Assembly: GCA_028280845.1 (NCBI GenBank)
Contig: JANQKZ010000034.1
Span: 92,746 to 156,745, forward strand
DNA: 64,000 bases
Direction: 5' to 3'
Origin: Opitutales bacterium
GTDB lineage: Bacteria > Verrucomicrobiota > Verrucomicrobiia > Opitutales > JABSRG01
In this document: positions 16,877 through 25,815 of the stretch, piece after piece
Position numbering within the stretch: position 1 is the first letter of the stretch
Layout of the letters: the number at the start of each line of letters is the position of its first letter
Notes under the pieces: generated by a model
What the model saw: only the letters and a program-made list of their open reading frames with translations
What the model was told of the DNA's origin: nothing
Databases searched by the model: none
Made by a program: the position numbers and the translations under genes

Positions 16877-18040
16877 ATGGAGAAAAAGGGTAAGCCAATA
16901 ATAGCACGAAATATAAGCAAGGAAGTCGAACGAGTTCTTTGGGGTGCTGCTGCCGCCCGCTGCGAATTTAACGGCTGCAATCGCCGGTTGCACATTTCGC
17001 CAGTAACAGCAGAGCCAGGCAACTACGCCCAGAAAGCTCATATTTACTCATTCTCAGCTGATGGTCCACGCGGACGTGGTCCATTTAGAGAAGATTCATC
17101 TGGTTTGAATGAAGCCGATAACCTGATGCTTGTCTGCTATGATTGCCACAAAAAGATCGACAACGATAAAGATGGAAAGCGCTATTCGGCTGAGCTTTTG
17201 CAGCAATGGAAACAAGCCCATGAAGCAAGGGTGAGGATGGTGACCGAAGTAGCTCCACAAAAATGTTCTCATGTTCTCCTTTATGGAGCACGTATTGGTG
17301 AAGAATCCTGTCCTTTACATAAAATTCTGGCTTTCGAGGCAATGTTTCCAGACTGGTATCCAGCGGATGACAGGCCCTTAGACATCACTATGCGTTCGTT
17401 TTCCGATGATAGCTGTCGGGAATACTGGCGGCATCAACAACGCCACTTGGAGCATGAATTTGACCGTTGTGTCGTGCGTGATATCGAGGCGGGACACATT
17501 AAGCACCTATCAGTTTTTAGTCTTGCCCCGCAGCCCCTTCTAGTCCGCTTGGGTACGCTGATCACTGATAAGGTACCTGTGGTCGTCTACCAACTCCACC
17601 GGGAGCCTTGTACATGGAAGTGGCAGAACCATCCTGAAGGATTCGATTATATATTGAGGGAACCAAGGCACACGTCGGGAAAGCCTGTCTTGGTAATTTC
17701 TTTGAGCGCCAGTATATGTCCAGCGCGTATCGAAGCCATACTGGGTTCAGATATTTCGATATGGGAACTGACTCTGGCAGACTGTCATAATGACTTCTTG
17801 AGATCAAAAGCCCAGCTGGTAATGTTCAGGCGGGTGGTGCGTAGGCTGTTGGCCCAAATAAAGTTGGCTCAACCGAATGCTAACGAATTGGCAATTTTTC
17901 CAGCGATGCCTGTATCTTGCGCTATCGAGTTGGGGCGTGTCCGAATGCCGAAGGCTGATATGCCTTGGGTAATATATGATCAGAGCAATAAACAGGGCCA
18001 GTTTATTGAAACTATAACAATTGGAAGACCTTATGAATAA
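16877..18040 (+). CDS. cap5: CBASS effector Cap5: HNH endonuclease with SAVED domain
   Basis: 387 residues. The N-terminal HNH nuclease has C29 and C34 (CEFNGC), H55 (QKAHIYSFS), N82 (EADNLMLVC) and the C87-x-x-C90-H91 zinc pair. From about residue 130 follows a SAVED domain ending with the family phrase FPAMPVSCAIELGRVRMP. Cap5 proteins bind a cyclic oligonucleotide through SAVED, oligomerise, and degrade double-stranded DNA, killing the infected cell. The stop overlaps the CD-NTase start by eight bases, supporting one operon. Confidence 0.9.
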   Translation: MEKKGKPIIARNISKEVERVLWGAAAARCEFNGCNRRLHISPVTAEPGNYAQKAHIYSFSADGPRGRGPFREDSSGLNEADNLMLVCYDCHKKIDNDKDGKRYSAELLQQWKQAHEARVRMVTEVAPQKCSHVLLYGARIGEESCPLHKILAFEAMFPDWYPADDRPLDITMRSFSDDSCREYWRHQQRHLEHEFDRCVVRDIEAGHIKHLSVFSLAPQPLLVRLGTLITDKVPVVVYQLHREPCTWKWQNHPEGFDYILREPRHTSGKPVLVISLSASICPARIEAILGSDISIWELTLADCHNDFLRSKAQLVMFRRVVRRLLAQIKLAQPNANELAIFPAMPVSCAIELGRVRMPKADMPWVIYDQSNKQGQFIETITIGRPYE

Positions 18041-19229
18041 GAGTAATCAACTGAAAATCGTAGATGAAATTGTTGAATCCTTACGGATTCCTGATTCTGC
18101 ATATGTCAAAGCGGAGGCTCGTTACAAGTCTCTTGGCAAGTGGTTCGGTCGATCTGAGTCACTTTGTTCCGAATATGGCCCACACATCTATCCTCAAGGC
18201 TCCTTTCGCTTGGGAACTGTCGTAAAAGGTGATGAGTATGATCTCGATTTCGGTTGTCGTTTACAAACGGGGGTCACCAAGAAGACGCATACTCAGAAGG
18301 AGTTGAAGGAACTGGTTGGAGCCGACATGAAGGCTTATCGCGATGCACACGCGATGGAGCATGAGCTAAAAGAAAAGCACCGTTGCTGGCGCCAGGAGTA
18401 TGCTGATGAACTCAATTTCCATATGGACGGGGTTCCTTCTATCCCGGAGCATGAAGATGGTCGACGGCTTCTGAAGGAGGCAATGATGAGGGCTGGTTGG
18501 GATGCAAAATTTGCTGAAAATGTGGCGGCCCTTACTGGTGCGATTACCGATAACAGATTACGAAACTATAACCATATTGATGTTAACTGGCGCGTTAGTA
18601 ACTCAGAAGGTTATGCTCTCTGGTTTGAGAGCCGCATGCAGAAAGGAATGACATCGGAGCAGGAACGAATCTTTCTTGAAAAGCGCGCTGCAGCTAAGGT
18701 CGACGATATCCCAGTCCAACAAGCGATTACACCGCTACAAAAGTGTGTTCAGATACTTAAACGTCATCGCGATATAATGTTTGTCCGGAATGCTGACTCA
18801 AAGCCGATATCCGTGATCCTGACGACCTTGGCGGCCTGGGCTTACAACAATGAGAGGGATACTTCCAGTGCACTTAAAGCAATTCTTGAGAACATGGGGT
18901 CGTTTGTTAACAATGCTACTCCACGAATTCCTAATCCGGTTAATCCTGCAGAAGATTTTGCTGATAAGTGGTATGACCCAAGGTATCAGCATCTTCGCCT
19001 GGAGGAGTCATTTTGGTCTTGGTTGGGACAAGCGCAGAAGGATTTTGATCTTATTCTCAAGTCCAGTGACCCGAAGTTCATTGGGGGGCAGGTCAAGGAG
19101 TGTTTCGGCTCTCAGATTAACGAAGATAGGCTGTCATCCAGTATTTCAAGTGGGGACCATCCAAAGATTTACATGCCTAAGAAGCATAACTTGTCTCCAA
19201 CCCCTGCGAAGCCTTGGTGCCACCAGTAA
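18033..19229 (+). CDS. CBASS cGAS/DncV-like nucleotidyltransferase (CD-NTase)
   Basis: 398 residues from the ATG of ATGAATAA, which overlaps the Cap5 stop. The nucleotidyltransferase core has the G56-S motif (YPQGSFRLGTVV) and the catalytic acids in GDEYDLDFG (D70, D72); a third acid is likely in HIDVNWRV. On phage infection it should make a cyclic di- or trinucleotide for Cap5. The clade and product cannot be assigned by eye. It is followed one base later by the E2-like gene. Confidence 0.88.
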   Translation: MNKSNQLKIVDEIVESLRIPDSAYVKAEARYKSLGKWFGRSESLCSEYGPHIYPQGSFRLGTVVKGDEYDLDFGCRLQTGVTKKTHTQKELKELVGADMKAYRDAHAMEHELKEKHRCWRQEYADELNFHMDGVPSIPEHEDGRRLLKEAMMRAGWDAKFAENVAALTGAITDNRLRNYNHIDVNWRVSNSEGYALWFESRMQKGMTSEQERIFLEKRAAAKVDDIPVQQAITPLQKCVQILKRHRDIMFVRNADSKPISVILTTLAAWAYNNERDTSSALKAILENMGSFVNNATPRIPNPVNPAEDFADKWYDPRYQHLRLEESFWSWLGQAQKDFDLILKSSDPKFIGGQVKECFGSQINEDRLSSSISSGDHPKIYMPKKHNLSPTPAKPWCHQ

Positions 19230-19230
19230 A

Positions 19231-19926
19231 ATGGAGTACCCCAAGGAGTGGCAGCTGGACGTATTTTTATCAGATTACCCCTGCATGAAAGTACGCCCCT
19301 CCTCTAATACATTTTTACGCCTGGTAGGGGATTTTGCCTTTACAGCCGATCATCCGGAGCACGGAGAATTGTCTGATATATTTCGATTAGAAATTAGTGT
19401 TCCTAGAGGATTCCCTAAGGATTTGCCCATAGTAAAAGAAATCGGTGGAAAGCTTCCTAACCTAAAGCATCCGGACAGAGAGGACTTTCATGTGAATCCT
19501 GATTGCAGCCTCTGTCTCGGATCTCCCTTGAGACTGTTAATGAAACTTGCAGAGACACCAACATTACCCGGATTTGCTGTTTGTTGCGTAGTGCCCTATC
19601 TTTATGCTATCTCATGCAAGCTGAAGAACGGTGGAAATTTGCCTTTTGGAGAGCTAGCACACGGAAGAGATGGACTCCTCGATGATTATGCCCAGATCTT
19701 TGGGCTGACTAGTAGAGTTTCTATAGTAAAAGTACTATTTCTCCTTAGCTTGAAGAAAAGAGATGCAAACAAACGTCCTTGTCCTTGTGGTTGTGCAAAC
19801 CGGCTAGGTCGTTGCAATATGCGATTCAAGCTCAACCGGTTTAGGGAAATTGCATGCCGCGCATGGTTTAACGAACATGCAAAACAATTGTACCTCTCAT
19901 TAGGAGAGGATAAAGTTCTTCTTTAG
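19231..19926 (+). CDS. CBASS E2-like protein with C-terminal Cys cluster
   Basis: 231 residues. An E2 ubiquitin-conjugating-like fold is indicated by FRLEISVPRGFPKDLPIVKEIGGKLP followed by REDFHVNPDCSLCLGSPL; C95 in LCLG is the probable catalytic cysteine, C92 is near it. In short type II CBASS such an E2 acts without an E1/JAB partner and modifies or primes the CD-NTase. After about residue 180 comes a Cys cluster (C184, C186, C188, C195; PCPCGCANRLGRC) resembling a SEC-C-type zinc motif. No E1 or JAB gene lies nearby. The start is one base after the CD-NTase stop; the longer upstream frame is discarded. Confidence 0.82.
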   Translation: MEYPKEWQLDVFLSDYPCMKVRPSSNTFLRLVGDFAFTADHPEHGELSDIFRLEISVPRGFPKDLPIVKEIGGKLPNLKHPDREDFHVNPDCSLCLGSPLRLLMKLAETPTLPGFAVCCVVPYLYAISCKLKNGGNLPFGELAHGRDGLLDDYAQIFGLTSRVSIVKVLFLLSLKKRDANKRPCPCGCANRLGRCNMRFKLNRFREIACRAWFNEHAKQLYLSLGEDKVLL

Positions 19927-19935
19927 GAATTTACT

Positions 19936-20811
19936 ATGATACAAGTTAATGAGATATCGGGAATTCTGTTGTCTGCTATAGCTTTCCTTCAAAAGCCAGC
20001 TCAAGAGGGGATAAAACTTGCTGTAAAAGATTGCTATGAGGTCCTTAAGAAAAAATTACTTTACAGTGTTAAGTCCTGTGAACCTATTGACGAAGCCATA
20101 CAAGCAGTTGAAAAAAAGCCAGACTCTGAGGCTAGGAAGTTGGTACTGTGTGAAGAACTCGAAGAGGCGAAGCTCGAAATATCTGAGGATATTTTCGAAA
20201 AGGCCAAGCAGCTAGAATTGCTTCTGAAAAAAGCTGGTGCTTGGAAGCAGGAAATTCATCTATCGATTAAACAATCAGGAAAGGAAAATTCGATTCAAGT
20301 TGCTGGAAGAGACATTATCACAACAAAAAAAATTACCAAGAAGAACGTCATCAAAACAGACGAGAGACATATTGATGGCGAACAAGCGAGAGTTCTCAAA
20401 AATCTGGTTGGCAAACATGCCCCAAAGTTTGCAGGCGAAGATGGAAAACCAGATTTTCGAGCTGTTTACAGAATATTATACGCGGAATTTGATGTGCAAT
20501 CATACAGGGAAATCCTAAAAGAAGATTTTGATCGAGCCGTGAACTATCTTCAGCAGCTCGGAGCTCGAAATCGCTCAAAATTAAAAAAATCAAATCCACC
20601 AGCCTATAGAAATGATTTATTCGGCGCAATTTATACCAAGTGGAAGAGCTTAGGTTATGATAAGGCAGAGATTTATAAATTTGCAGAAGAAAAACTCTCT
20701 TTGACTCGTCAAATTAAATCTTTAAAGCAGTTGGGACCAAACCAACTAAAGTGGTTGAACGAGGCTGTGGATAAAGAGATGTCGAAAAAACGCAGAAAGA
20801 AACTATTATAA
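19936..20811 (+). CDS. CBASS-adjacent protein of unknown function with ORF6C-like C-terminus
   Basis: 291 residues, 9 bases after the E2 gene and so probably in the CBASS operon. Residues 1-100 are helical (ILLSAIAFLQKPAQEGIKLAVKDCYEVLKKKL, then EAIQAVEKKPDSEARKLVLCEELEEA), a pattern I associate with N-terminal domains of bacterial conflict proteins. A glycine-Asp strand (NSIQVAGRDIITTKK) links to a C-terminal part (PDFRAVYRILYAEFDVQSYREILKEDFDRAVNYLQQLG) resembling the ORF6C domain of phage antirepressors. Very basic end (KKRRKKLL). It could be an accessory regulator, but no function is assigned. Confidence 0.65.
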   Translation: MIQVNEISGILLSAIAFLQKPAQEGIKLAVKDCYEVLKKKLLYSVKSCEPIDEAIQAVEKKPDSEARKLVLCEELEEAKLEISEDIFEKAKQLELLLKKAGAWKQEIHLSIKQSGKENSIQVAGRDIITTKKITKKNVIKTDERHIDGEQARVLKNLVGKHAPKFAGEDGKPDFRAVYRILYAEFDVQSYREILKEDFDRAVNYLQQLGARNRSKLKKSNPPAYRNDLFGAIYTKWKSLGYDKAEIYKFAEEKLSLTRQIKSLKQLGPNQLKWLNEAVDKEMSKKRRKKLL

Positions 20812-20856
20812 GTTCAAGCAGTTTTTAGGGGACGGTAAAAGATAACTTTTTGTTGT

Positions 20857-21050
20857 CTACCTTATCTTTAAGATTTCGATAGTTTCAGTCAATTTATCCA
20901 CAACATTTAGTTCACCTTGAACAAGATGAAAACCCTTTGAAGTGAATGTCTCTTCAAGCTTGGCAAACTCCTTGATCTGTTGTCGGCGATTTCTTTGGTT
21001 GAAATCGCTGGATTGTTCTTTTGTACGGAGATTCAGAGGTTGAGCCGTAG
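20857..21050 (-). pseudogene. Possible relic of an HTH-family gene 3' end
   Basis: Read leftward, this stretch encodes NRRQQIKEFAKLEETFTSKG before a stop at 20857-20859. That phrase resembles the C-terminus of the HTH protein at 53790 (SQQQTQEFARLKETYASKD). No start or HTH remains. The assignment is tentative. Nothing else is recognised between 20,812 and 21,158. Confidence 0.35.
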
Positions 21051-21158
21051 CTTGTGTCAGTTTTCTGATTTTATTTCGGGAACGTAACGACCCTTTTTGT
21101 GAATGCGATCATTCAGTTTTTTTTTCTGCCCATAGCTCATAATTGAATGAAATGGTGC

Positions 21159-21370
21159 CATGATGTATGCACGGATTATCCTTAAGTTCTTACTCCGGCA
21201 GTTCCCATTCCAGGGCTTCAAGAATGTAGTCAACAAAAGCTGGTACTGATTTCCTTAAGTGAGCCAGATTGGTTTCTGGACGCTTCTGTCTTTTATCTGC
21301 TATTTTCACGGTCTTAGGCAGGACAACGTCAGGGCTCATTGAGCAATGCGTTTTCAGATAATCTTGAGGG
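21159..21370 (-). pseudogene. PIN-toxin gene fragment (3' end only), direct-repeat copy
   Basis: About 212 bases that align with 22,890-23,102, the 3' end of the intact PIN gene, at roughly three quarters identity including the non-coding bases after the stop (CCATGATGTATGC). Read leftward it still encodes a tail like RQKRPETNLAHLRKSVPAF and ALEWELPE. The 5' part is missing. With the intact copy it brackets the FRG gene. Confidence 0.75.
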
Positions 21371-21404
21371 AGAACCTGCTTAGAACATCATTTACAGACG
21401 TGGT

Positions 21405-22874
21405 ATGCATGTTTATCAAAAAAGTAGCGTAACCGAAGCTGTTGAAATGGCGACGCAGTTTCGGAAAGAGGGACGCTATACTTGGTTTCGTGGGCAAACA
21501 CATGTTTTACCACCAACTCCAACATTTTTACGTTTAAATGCCGACGATCAGCGTAAGGCTGAAGAAAGGCTCAAACGCTATTGCCATTGGTTATTGAATA
21601 CACCTGGTTTAGGGGCCTTTCGTAAAGATATTGATGGGGCTATTGCAGTGGCACAGCACTATGGCTTGCCCACATCGTTCCTTGATTTCACCCGAACACC
21701 TGCTGTCGCTGGTTTCTTCGCTTCAACAGATGCCAAGAAATACAAAGTTGGAACCGCCTGCATTTATTGCCTCAATACTGATGATCTTGCAGAGGTATGG
21801 GGCTTTATTCGTAAGGCTCTGCCGCATTATCCAGATATTGAGCCAGTGGAAGTCGAAGTACCGAACTTATGGCGACTTGAAGCTCAAGATGGAACCTTTC
21901 TACGCTGTCCTCTCAACTGGGATCGGTATTACCCTATGGATCGTATTGAATTCCCTTTAGGCAACCGACCTTCATATCCTACTAGCGATCAGATTTATCC
22001 AGGACGGAAAAGCCCATTAGAAGAATTGCTTGATCACTACTTTAGCGCAGAACAATCCCGGGAATTTAATGGAAAAATTAGAGAGTATTTCCCTGAAGCA
22101 AAAGTGCTGGAGATTCAATCGCCGACCTGCGGTTATCATGCCGAGTACTTTGTTCAAGGTGGGTTATCAAAACGTCTTGATTGGGCGAAATGTCGATTAC
22201 AACCATGGCTTACTGTGTCACGGGAAAAGTTTCGTGCTACAGCTACGGGAGAAATCACACTAAAACTCAAGCACCATTTGAACCCCAAGCAAATACGTTG
22301 CGAGGTAGCCTTTGCTGTGCGCCACTCTTTGCAGTCACAGCCTTCACTAAGGAATCAGGCTGTGCGTTGGCGAATCGAACCAAGGGGACAGCCGCCTAAG
22401 GCGCTTAATAGCGCACTGGACAGACTCTGGAATGGTCTTCGACGTCTACCATTCAGCGATGATGACATTGCCGAGGGAATTGGCCTCTGCATTGCCCTAT
22501 ACTCTCTCAAGTTTCATAAGGGTGAACGGTCCTATAATGAGCAGACTGCCATTGCCGAGAGATGCCTAGGACCGTGCTTAGTCATAGAGATATCCTCATG
22601 GAGCGGAAGTCATGCTCGCGCCATAGTCGGTCAAAACGAATTAAGTATGGCTTTGCGACCAGACGCGCGGAAGAAACTGAAGTTCGAATATCGTAAATAT
22701 GGAGAACATGTAGGAGCGCTCCTACAGTTATGCTGGGAACCTCGACGACTTTTCGTCTTTGAGCCGTTTAGCAGGTTGTTCGCCACGCAACTGGCTCCTA
22801 CACAAGTCTTGATGTCGGAAACCGTACCGGACCATTTCTCTCCGGCTCGAATCGCCGGATTCGGCCTACCATAA
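21405..22874 (+). CDS. FRG-domain protein
   Basis: 489 residues. The N-terminal FRG domain is clear: YTWFRGQTHVLPPTPTFLR gives the F-R-G motif, and IAVAQHYGLPTSFLDFTRTPAVAGFFAS is the conserved second block (HYGLPT.lLD.T). The second half (after about residue 270) has no recognised domain. FRG proteins are frequent in defence islands and mobile elements; their activity is uncertain. It is the only gene between two copies of the PIN gene 3' end, which suggests it arrived as an inserted cargo gene. No partner gene is adjacent on its strand. Confidence 0.82.
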   Translation: MHVYQKSSVTEAVEMATQFRKEGRYTWFRGQTHVLPPTPTFLRLNADDQRKAEERLKRYCHWLLNTPGLGAFRKDIDGAIAVAQHYGLPTSFLDFTRTPAVAGFFASTDAKKYKVGTACIYCLNTDDLAEVWGFIRKALPHYPDIEPVEVEVPNLWRLEAQDGTFLRCPLNWDRYYPMDRIEFPLGNRPSYPTSDQIYPGRKSPLEELLDHYFSAEQSREFNGKIREYFPEAKVLEIQSPTCGYHAEYFVQGGLSKRLDWAKCRLQPWLTVSREKFRATATGEITLKLKHHLNPKQIRCEVAFAVRHSLQSQPSLRNQAVRWRIEPRGQPPKALNSALDRLWNGLRRLPFSDDDIAEGIGLCIALYSLKFHKGERSYNEQTAIAERCLGPCLVIEISSWSGSHARAIVGQNELSMALRPDARKKLKFEYRKYGEHVGALLQLCWEPRRLFVFEPFSRLFATQLAPTQVLMSETVPDHFSPARIAGFGLP

Positions 22875-22921
22875 CTCAATGAAAGAGAGCCATGATGTAT
22901 GCATTAACTACACTTAAGTTT

Positions 22922-23494
22922 TCATCCTGGCAATTCCCACTCTAGTGCCTCAAAAACATAATCGGCAAAAGCAGGGATAGATTTTCCCAAGTGAGCCAGA
23001 ATAATCTCCGGGCGCTTCTGCCTTTCCCCTGCTATTTCTACAATTTTAGATAAGACAACATCAGGGCTCATTGAGTATAGGGTCTTCAGGTAATCTTGAG
23101 GGTGCACCGCGTTAATCTCCCAGGGGGCCAATGCTTTCTTGGGGAAATCCTTGAGATTGAATGTGACGATTACCGACGCCTGAGCTTTAATTGCTGTCGC
23201 AAGGACATGCCGATCTTTCTCATGATTGGTAAGAACGGCTTTTATGGGTTCGTAACCTTCAACAATCGATTCCGGAAAATGCTTTTCGACTTCCGAACGC
23301 CAAGAGTCAGCTAAGTGCTCAGGCCAAGGTCGACTTAACTTTTCTAATTGTACGCTACGAACTTCATTCAATATTTCGTGGGACCAAATTGGTAGATAAA
23401 GGCGTGGAGGCTCGGCCAGGCGAAGGAGCAAATCGCACAAACCGAAATTTGCTAAGACGCATGCATCGATAACAACTTTAAAATCTGCCCTCAC
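22922..23494 (-). CDS. PIN-domain toxin
   Basis: 190 residues. PIN fold acids: D10 in VVIDACVLANFGLCDLLLRLAE, E43 region (HEILNEV), and D in KDRHVLATAIKAQASVIVTFNLKDFP. PIN toxins are Mg-dependent ribonucleases. The start overlaps the stop of the upstream HTH gene by 4 bases, the usual toxin-antitoxin arrangement. A decayed copy of its 3' end lies at 21,159. Confidence 0.88.
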   Translation of the reverse strand: MRADFKVVIDACVLANFGLCDLLLRLAEPPRLYLPIWSHEILNEVRSVQLEKLSRPWPEHLADSWRSEVEKHFPESIVEGYEPIKAVLTNHEKDRHVLATAIKAQASVIVTFNLKDFPKKALAPWEINAVHPQDYLKTLYSMSPDVVLSKIVEIAGERQKRPEIILAHLGKSIPAFADYVFEALEWELPG

Positions 23495-23964
23495 TCCTCG
23501 CCTGTATAATCCGCATTGTAGAGGCCCTCATCATCCACCGATTGGGCCAGCTGCTTTAATGCTTGATGGCGTTTGTTATCCCTTTGCTTTTGATAGGCGA
23601 GCAAATCCCTAAAATAGACGCGGCGATGAGCTCCCACACGATGAAAAGGGATTTTTCCTTCCTCCAGCAGGTTAACCAGGAACTGGCGAGACATACCAAG
23701 GAAGTTAGCGGCTGCTTGTGTGGTGAACGTCTCTTCTTCAGGAAAAAGAACGATGGCTTTGCCCTCACGCATCATGTTGATGACCCGGACCAGGTGATGA
23801 AAAATCGGGTCAGGTAAATCGATCCTGACTCCCTCCCGGCCGACCAGGGCTGGTCTATCTTCCTCAATGACGAGTTCGGCCAATTGATCCAGCTCTGCCG
23901 GAGAAAGCAAAGAAGGATCTATGCGATTTCCTGTGGTTGCATTCATATATTCATAATCGGTCAT
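23491..23964 (-). CDS. Antitoxin with excisionase-type HTH
   Basis: 157 residues. The C-terminal half is an excisionase/MerR-like HTH: FTTQAAANFLGMSRQFLVNLLEEGKIPFHRVGAHRRVYFRDLLAYQKQRD. The N-terminal half (LDQLAELVIEEDRP...) should bind the toxin or dimerise. It precedes the PIN gene with a 4-base overlap and probably represses the pair's promoter just upstream. Confidence 0.85.
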   Translation of the reverse strand: MTDYEYMNATTGNRIDPSLLSPAELDQLAELVIEEDRPALVGREGVRIDLPDPIFHHLVRVINMMREGKAIVLFPEEETFTTQAAANFLGMSRQFLVNLLEEGKIPFHRVGAHRRVYFRDLLAYQKQRDNKRHQALKQLAQSVDDEGLYNADYTGEE

Positions 23965-24056
23965 TTTATGAATGAAATCAACATCATAATCGCTATATTC
24001 GGTTTAGTCGCTATAACCGACAAGATCTCACTTGGAGAAACAAATATGCTTAGAAT

Positions 24057-24772
24057 TTTAGATACATAAGCAATTCTTTATCAATTATTTATGAATCGTG
24101 ACACGTTGTGACACGTAATTTGCAGCGTTTTTTGACCGAAAAAGTGTGCCACATCACTCATTTTCCTACACCAGATGACCCGTTTCAGCCTATTTTGAGA
24201 CGTTGGAGTTCTTTAATTCTCGGAACAAATCCATCTGTTTTTCTGGGGGTGCCTTTGCGATCATGGCTAATTTTCTCAAGCTGAATGCACGGATCGATTT
24301 GGGATCTCTAAGATCGCACAAATAGTGCTTTGCCTCCTTGGGAAGTTCAGCGAGTTGGAATAGCTGAGTAACACGTGCTCTCGTAAGTCTCTCTTGTTCA
24401 GCAATATGAGACTTCTTTAGGCCTGGCTCTTCAGATAGACGTTTTTCCCATTTGAGAACCCTGTGAATCGGATGGAGCTTATCCTCCGCTTCGGGTTCAA
24501 CGACTTTTACTGCCCTGACTGCGTCAATAGGATAAGAAAATGGGTAGGATACGAAGGGAGTTGCACCCCAACGGGAGTGCGGGATTCCAACGACCAGGGT
24601 CAGAGTGAAAAAAGTTCGTATTTCAATATCTTCGGGCAGCCACGCATTTTCTCTAAGCTTTGCTTGGTTAGAAAATGGAGTGCCCTCCATAGCCTTCGGC
24701 GACGGTGGGCTGTCTGCCCTTCAGCAGGGCTCTCCCCTGCGACAAAGTGGTTTGAAGTGTAGCAGGTGTTCG
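24057..24772. repeat. 716-base repeat unit carrying an HTH gene, copy 1
   Basis: Begins TTTTAGATACATAAGCAATT, spans the whole HTH gene and ends near GCAGGTGTTC. The same order and spacing recurs at 28,181-28,896, about 4.12 kb away. The promoter side (24,640-24,772) also resembles a relic at 59,640. Confidence 0.85.
24190..24690 (-). CDS. ParB/KorB-like HTH protein (island family member 2)
   Basis: 166 residues. Order: N-terminal IEIRTFFTLTLVVGIPHSRWGATPF (conserved family block), HPIHRVLKWEKRLSEEPGLKKSHIAEQERLTRARVTQLFQLAELP (helix-turn-helix), and a C-terminal SIRAFSLRKLAMIAKAPPEKQ block. It differs from the copy at 28,315 at 15 of 166 positions by my count. It lies at the right end of the first island, 115 bases before the second tRNA-Asn 3' end. 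The role is unknown; DNA binding is likely. Confidence 0.72.
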   Translation of the reverse strand: MEGTPFSNQAKLRENAWLPEDIEIRTFFTLTLVVGIPHSRWGATPFVSYPFSYPIDAVRAVKVVEPEAEDKLHPIHRVLKWEKRLSEEPGLKKSHIAEQERLTRARVTQLFQLAELPKEAKHYLCDLRDPKSIRAFSLRKLAMIAKAPPEKQMDLFRELKNSNVSK

Positions 24773-24804
24773 GCTTCGCCGGCATGTCGCTACGCTCCAT
24801 GAAA

Positions 24805-24952
24805 CGATCCCTGCCCGGGCAGCCACGCTAAAAATACGAACTTTAGCCTGGCTGTTTAATTAATTCCGAACGTATCCACTGAAGTTTTGGGACTGTCTGT
24901 TCCCAGAGATAGCGGCTCAAGCTTCAAGCCCTCAGTTCTTAGTCATGGGTTT
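24805..24952 (+). repeat. Right copy of tRNA-derived direct repeat (candidate att site)
   Basis: Starts CGATCCCTGCCCGGGCAGCC, the 3' half of tRNA-Asn with its CCA, and continues through the same downstream flank as 13,163-13,282. The 5' half of the tRNA is absent, so it is not a functional tRNA. It marks the junction of the two islands. Confidence 0.87.
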
Positions 24953-25097
24953 AGGTCTCATTTCTAGAGATCCTTCCCAACCGGGCTAGACTAACACTCC
25001 ACCTGTCTAAATATCAGTGGGCAGGTCGAGGTGGCTAAAGTTCTGAGCCAAAGCGCAAGACCAATTAGCAGTTCCAATCCTGAAATTACTAAAGAGT

Positions 25098-25802
25098 TCA
25101 ATCAATTCCTAGGTATTCGAGTGCCCTCTCAGGGAATAAGGACGGATTGTAGTTTGAAAAGGAAGCTAGAAACCCCAAGAACTCATTACCAAATACTTTG
25201 CCGCGCTTTTCTATATCTTTATTTACTAATTCTGACTTAATTGAGTACTTCAAGTTTTCGCGCTGAAAGGAATCCATCTTTTCTTTTGGTGTTGGAGGAC
25301 TGTTTGCGTAAACTTTCCATGCTTGAACAGATTTTTCGGTGATTGTCCGTTTGGCTACATTCCACTCTGACTTGGAAATTTTATCCGAAAACTCAGCGTA
25401 ATATAGCTCATCTGCACTTTCCGGGTCCATTAAAAAAAGCTCGTACAATGGGATCATTGATCGAACATGGTCTCTCCTTTTTCTGTCATGTTCCGGTGAG
25501 TACTCTGTGGAACCGTAAGCTTCGAGGTAATATTCCTTCATCCTCTCTTCAATCAATTCAGGAGGAATAATAAGATCATGCTCTTGAAAGTAGCTTTCGA
25601 TGAACATGTTTTGTGCGAAGCGCATAAAAGCTGAATAGAAAACGTCTTTATCTATGCTATCAAAATCGACATCTTCAAATTGGTAAATTTCCTCAGCATA
25701 GACTGGTTTCTCTAAATATTTAACGGCTACTATTTTTGAGCAATACCCTTGCTGTGTAAGACAAAAAAATGCACAGATTGGGAATAAATAAATGTATTTC
25801 AT
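25098..25802 (-). CDS. Exported protein of unknown function
   Basis: 234 residues with a signal peptide (MKYIYLFPICAFFCLTQQGYCS). The mature part is acidic and helical, rich in aromatic and charged residues (FIESYFQEHDLIIPPELIEERMKEYYLEAYG), a pattern that recalls the N-terminal segment of SurA/parvulin chaperones, but no PPIase domain is present. AT-rich, unlike most of the window. Third gene of a leftward set with 25,816 and 26,981, 13 bases from its neighbour. Confidence 0.65.
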   Translation of the reverse strand: MKYIYLFPICAFFCLTQQGYCSKIVAVKYLEKPVYAEEIYQFEDVDFDSIDKDVFYSAFMRFAQNMFIESYFQEHDLIIPPELIEERMKEYYLEAYGSTEYSPEHDRKRRDHVRSMIPLYELFLMDPESADELYYAEFSDKISKSEWNVAKRTITEKSVQAWKVYANSPPTPKEKMDSFQRENLKYSIKSELVNKDIEKRGKVFGNEFLGFLASFSNYNPSLFPERALEYLGID

Positions 25803-25815
25803 TGTATGTCTTTGA

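Noticed and set aside
18850..19230. Longer version of the E2 gene starting at 18,850
   Set aside because: It would overlap the CD-NTase by 380 bases; the ATG at 19,231 gives the complete E2 domain.
24805..24825. Second tRNA-Asn gene
   Set aside because: Only the 3' half with CCA is present; the acceptor 5' strand, D arm and anticodon arm are missing.
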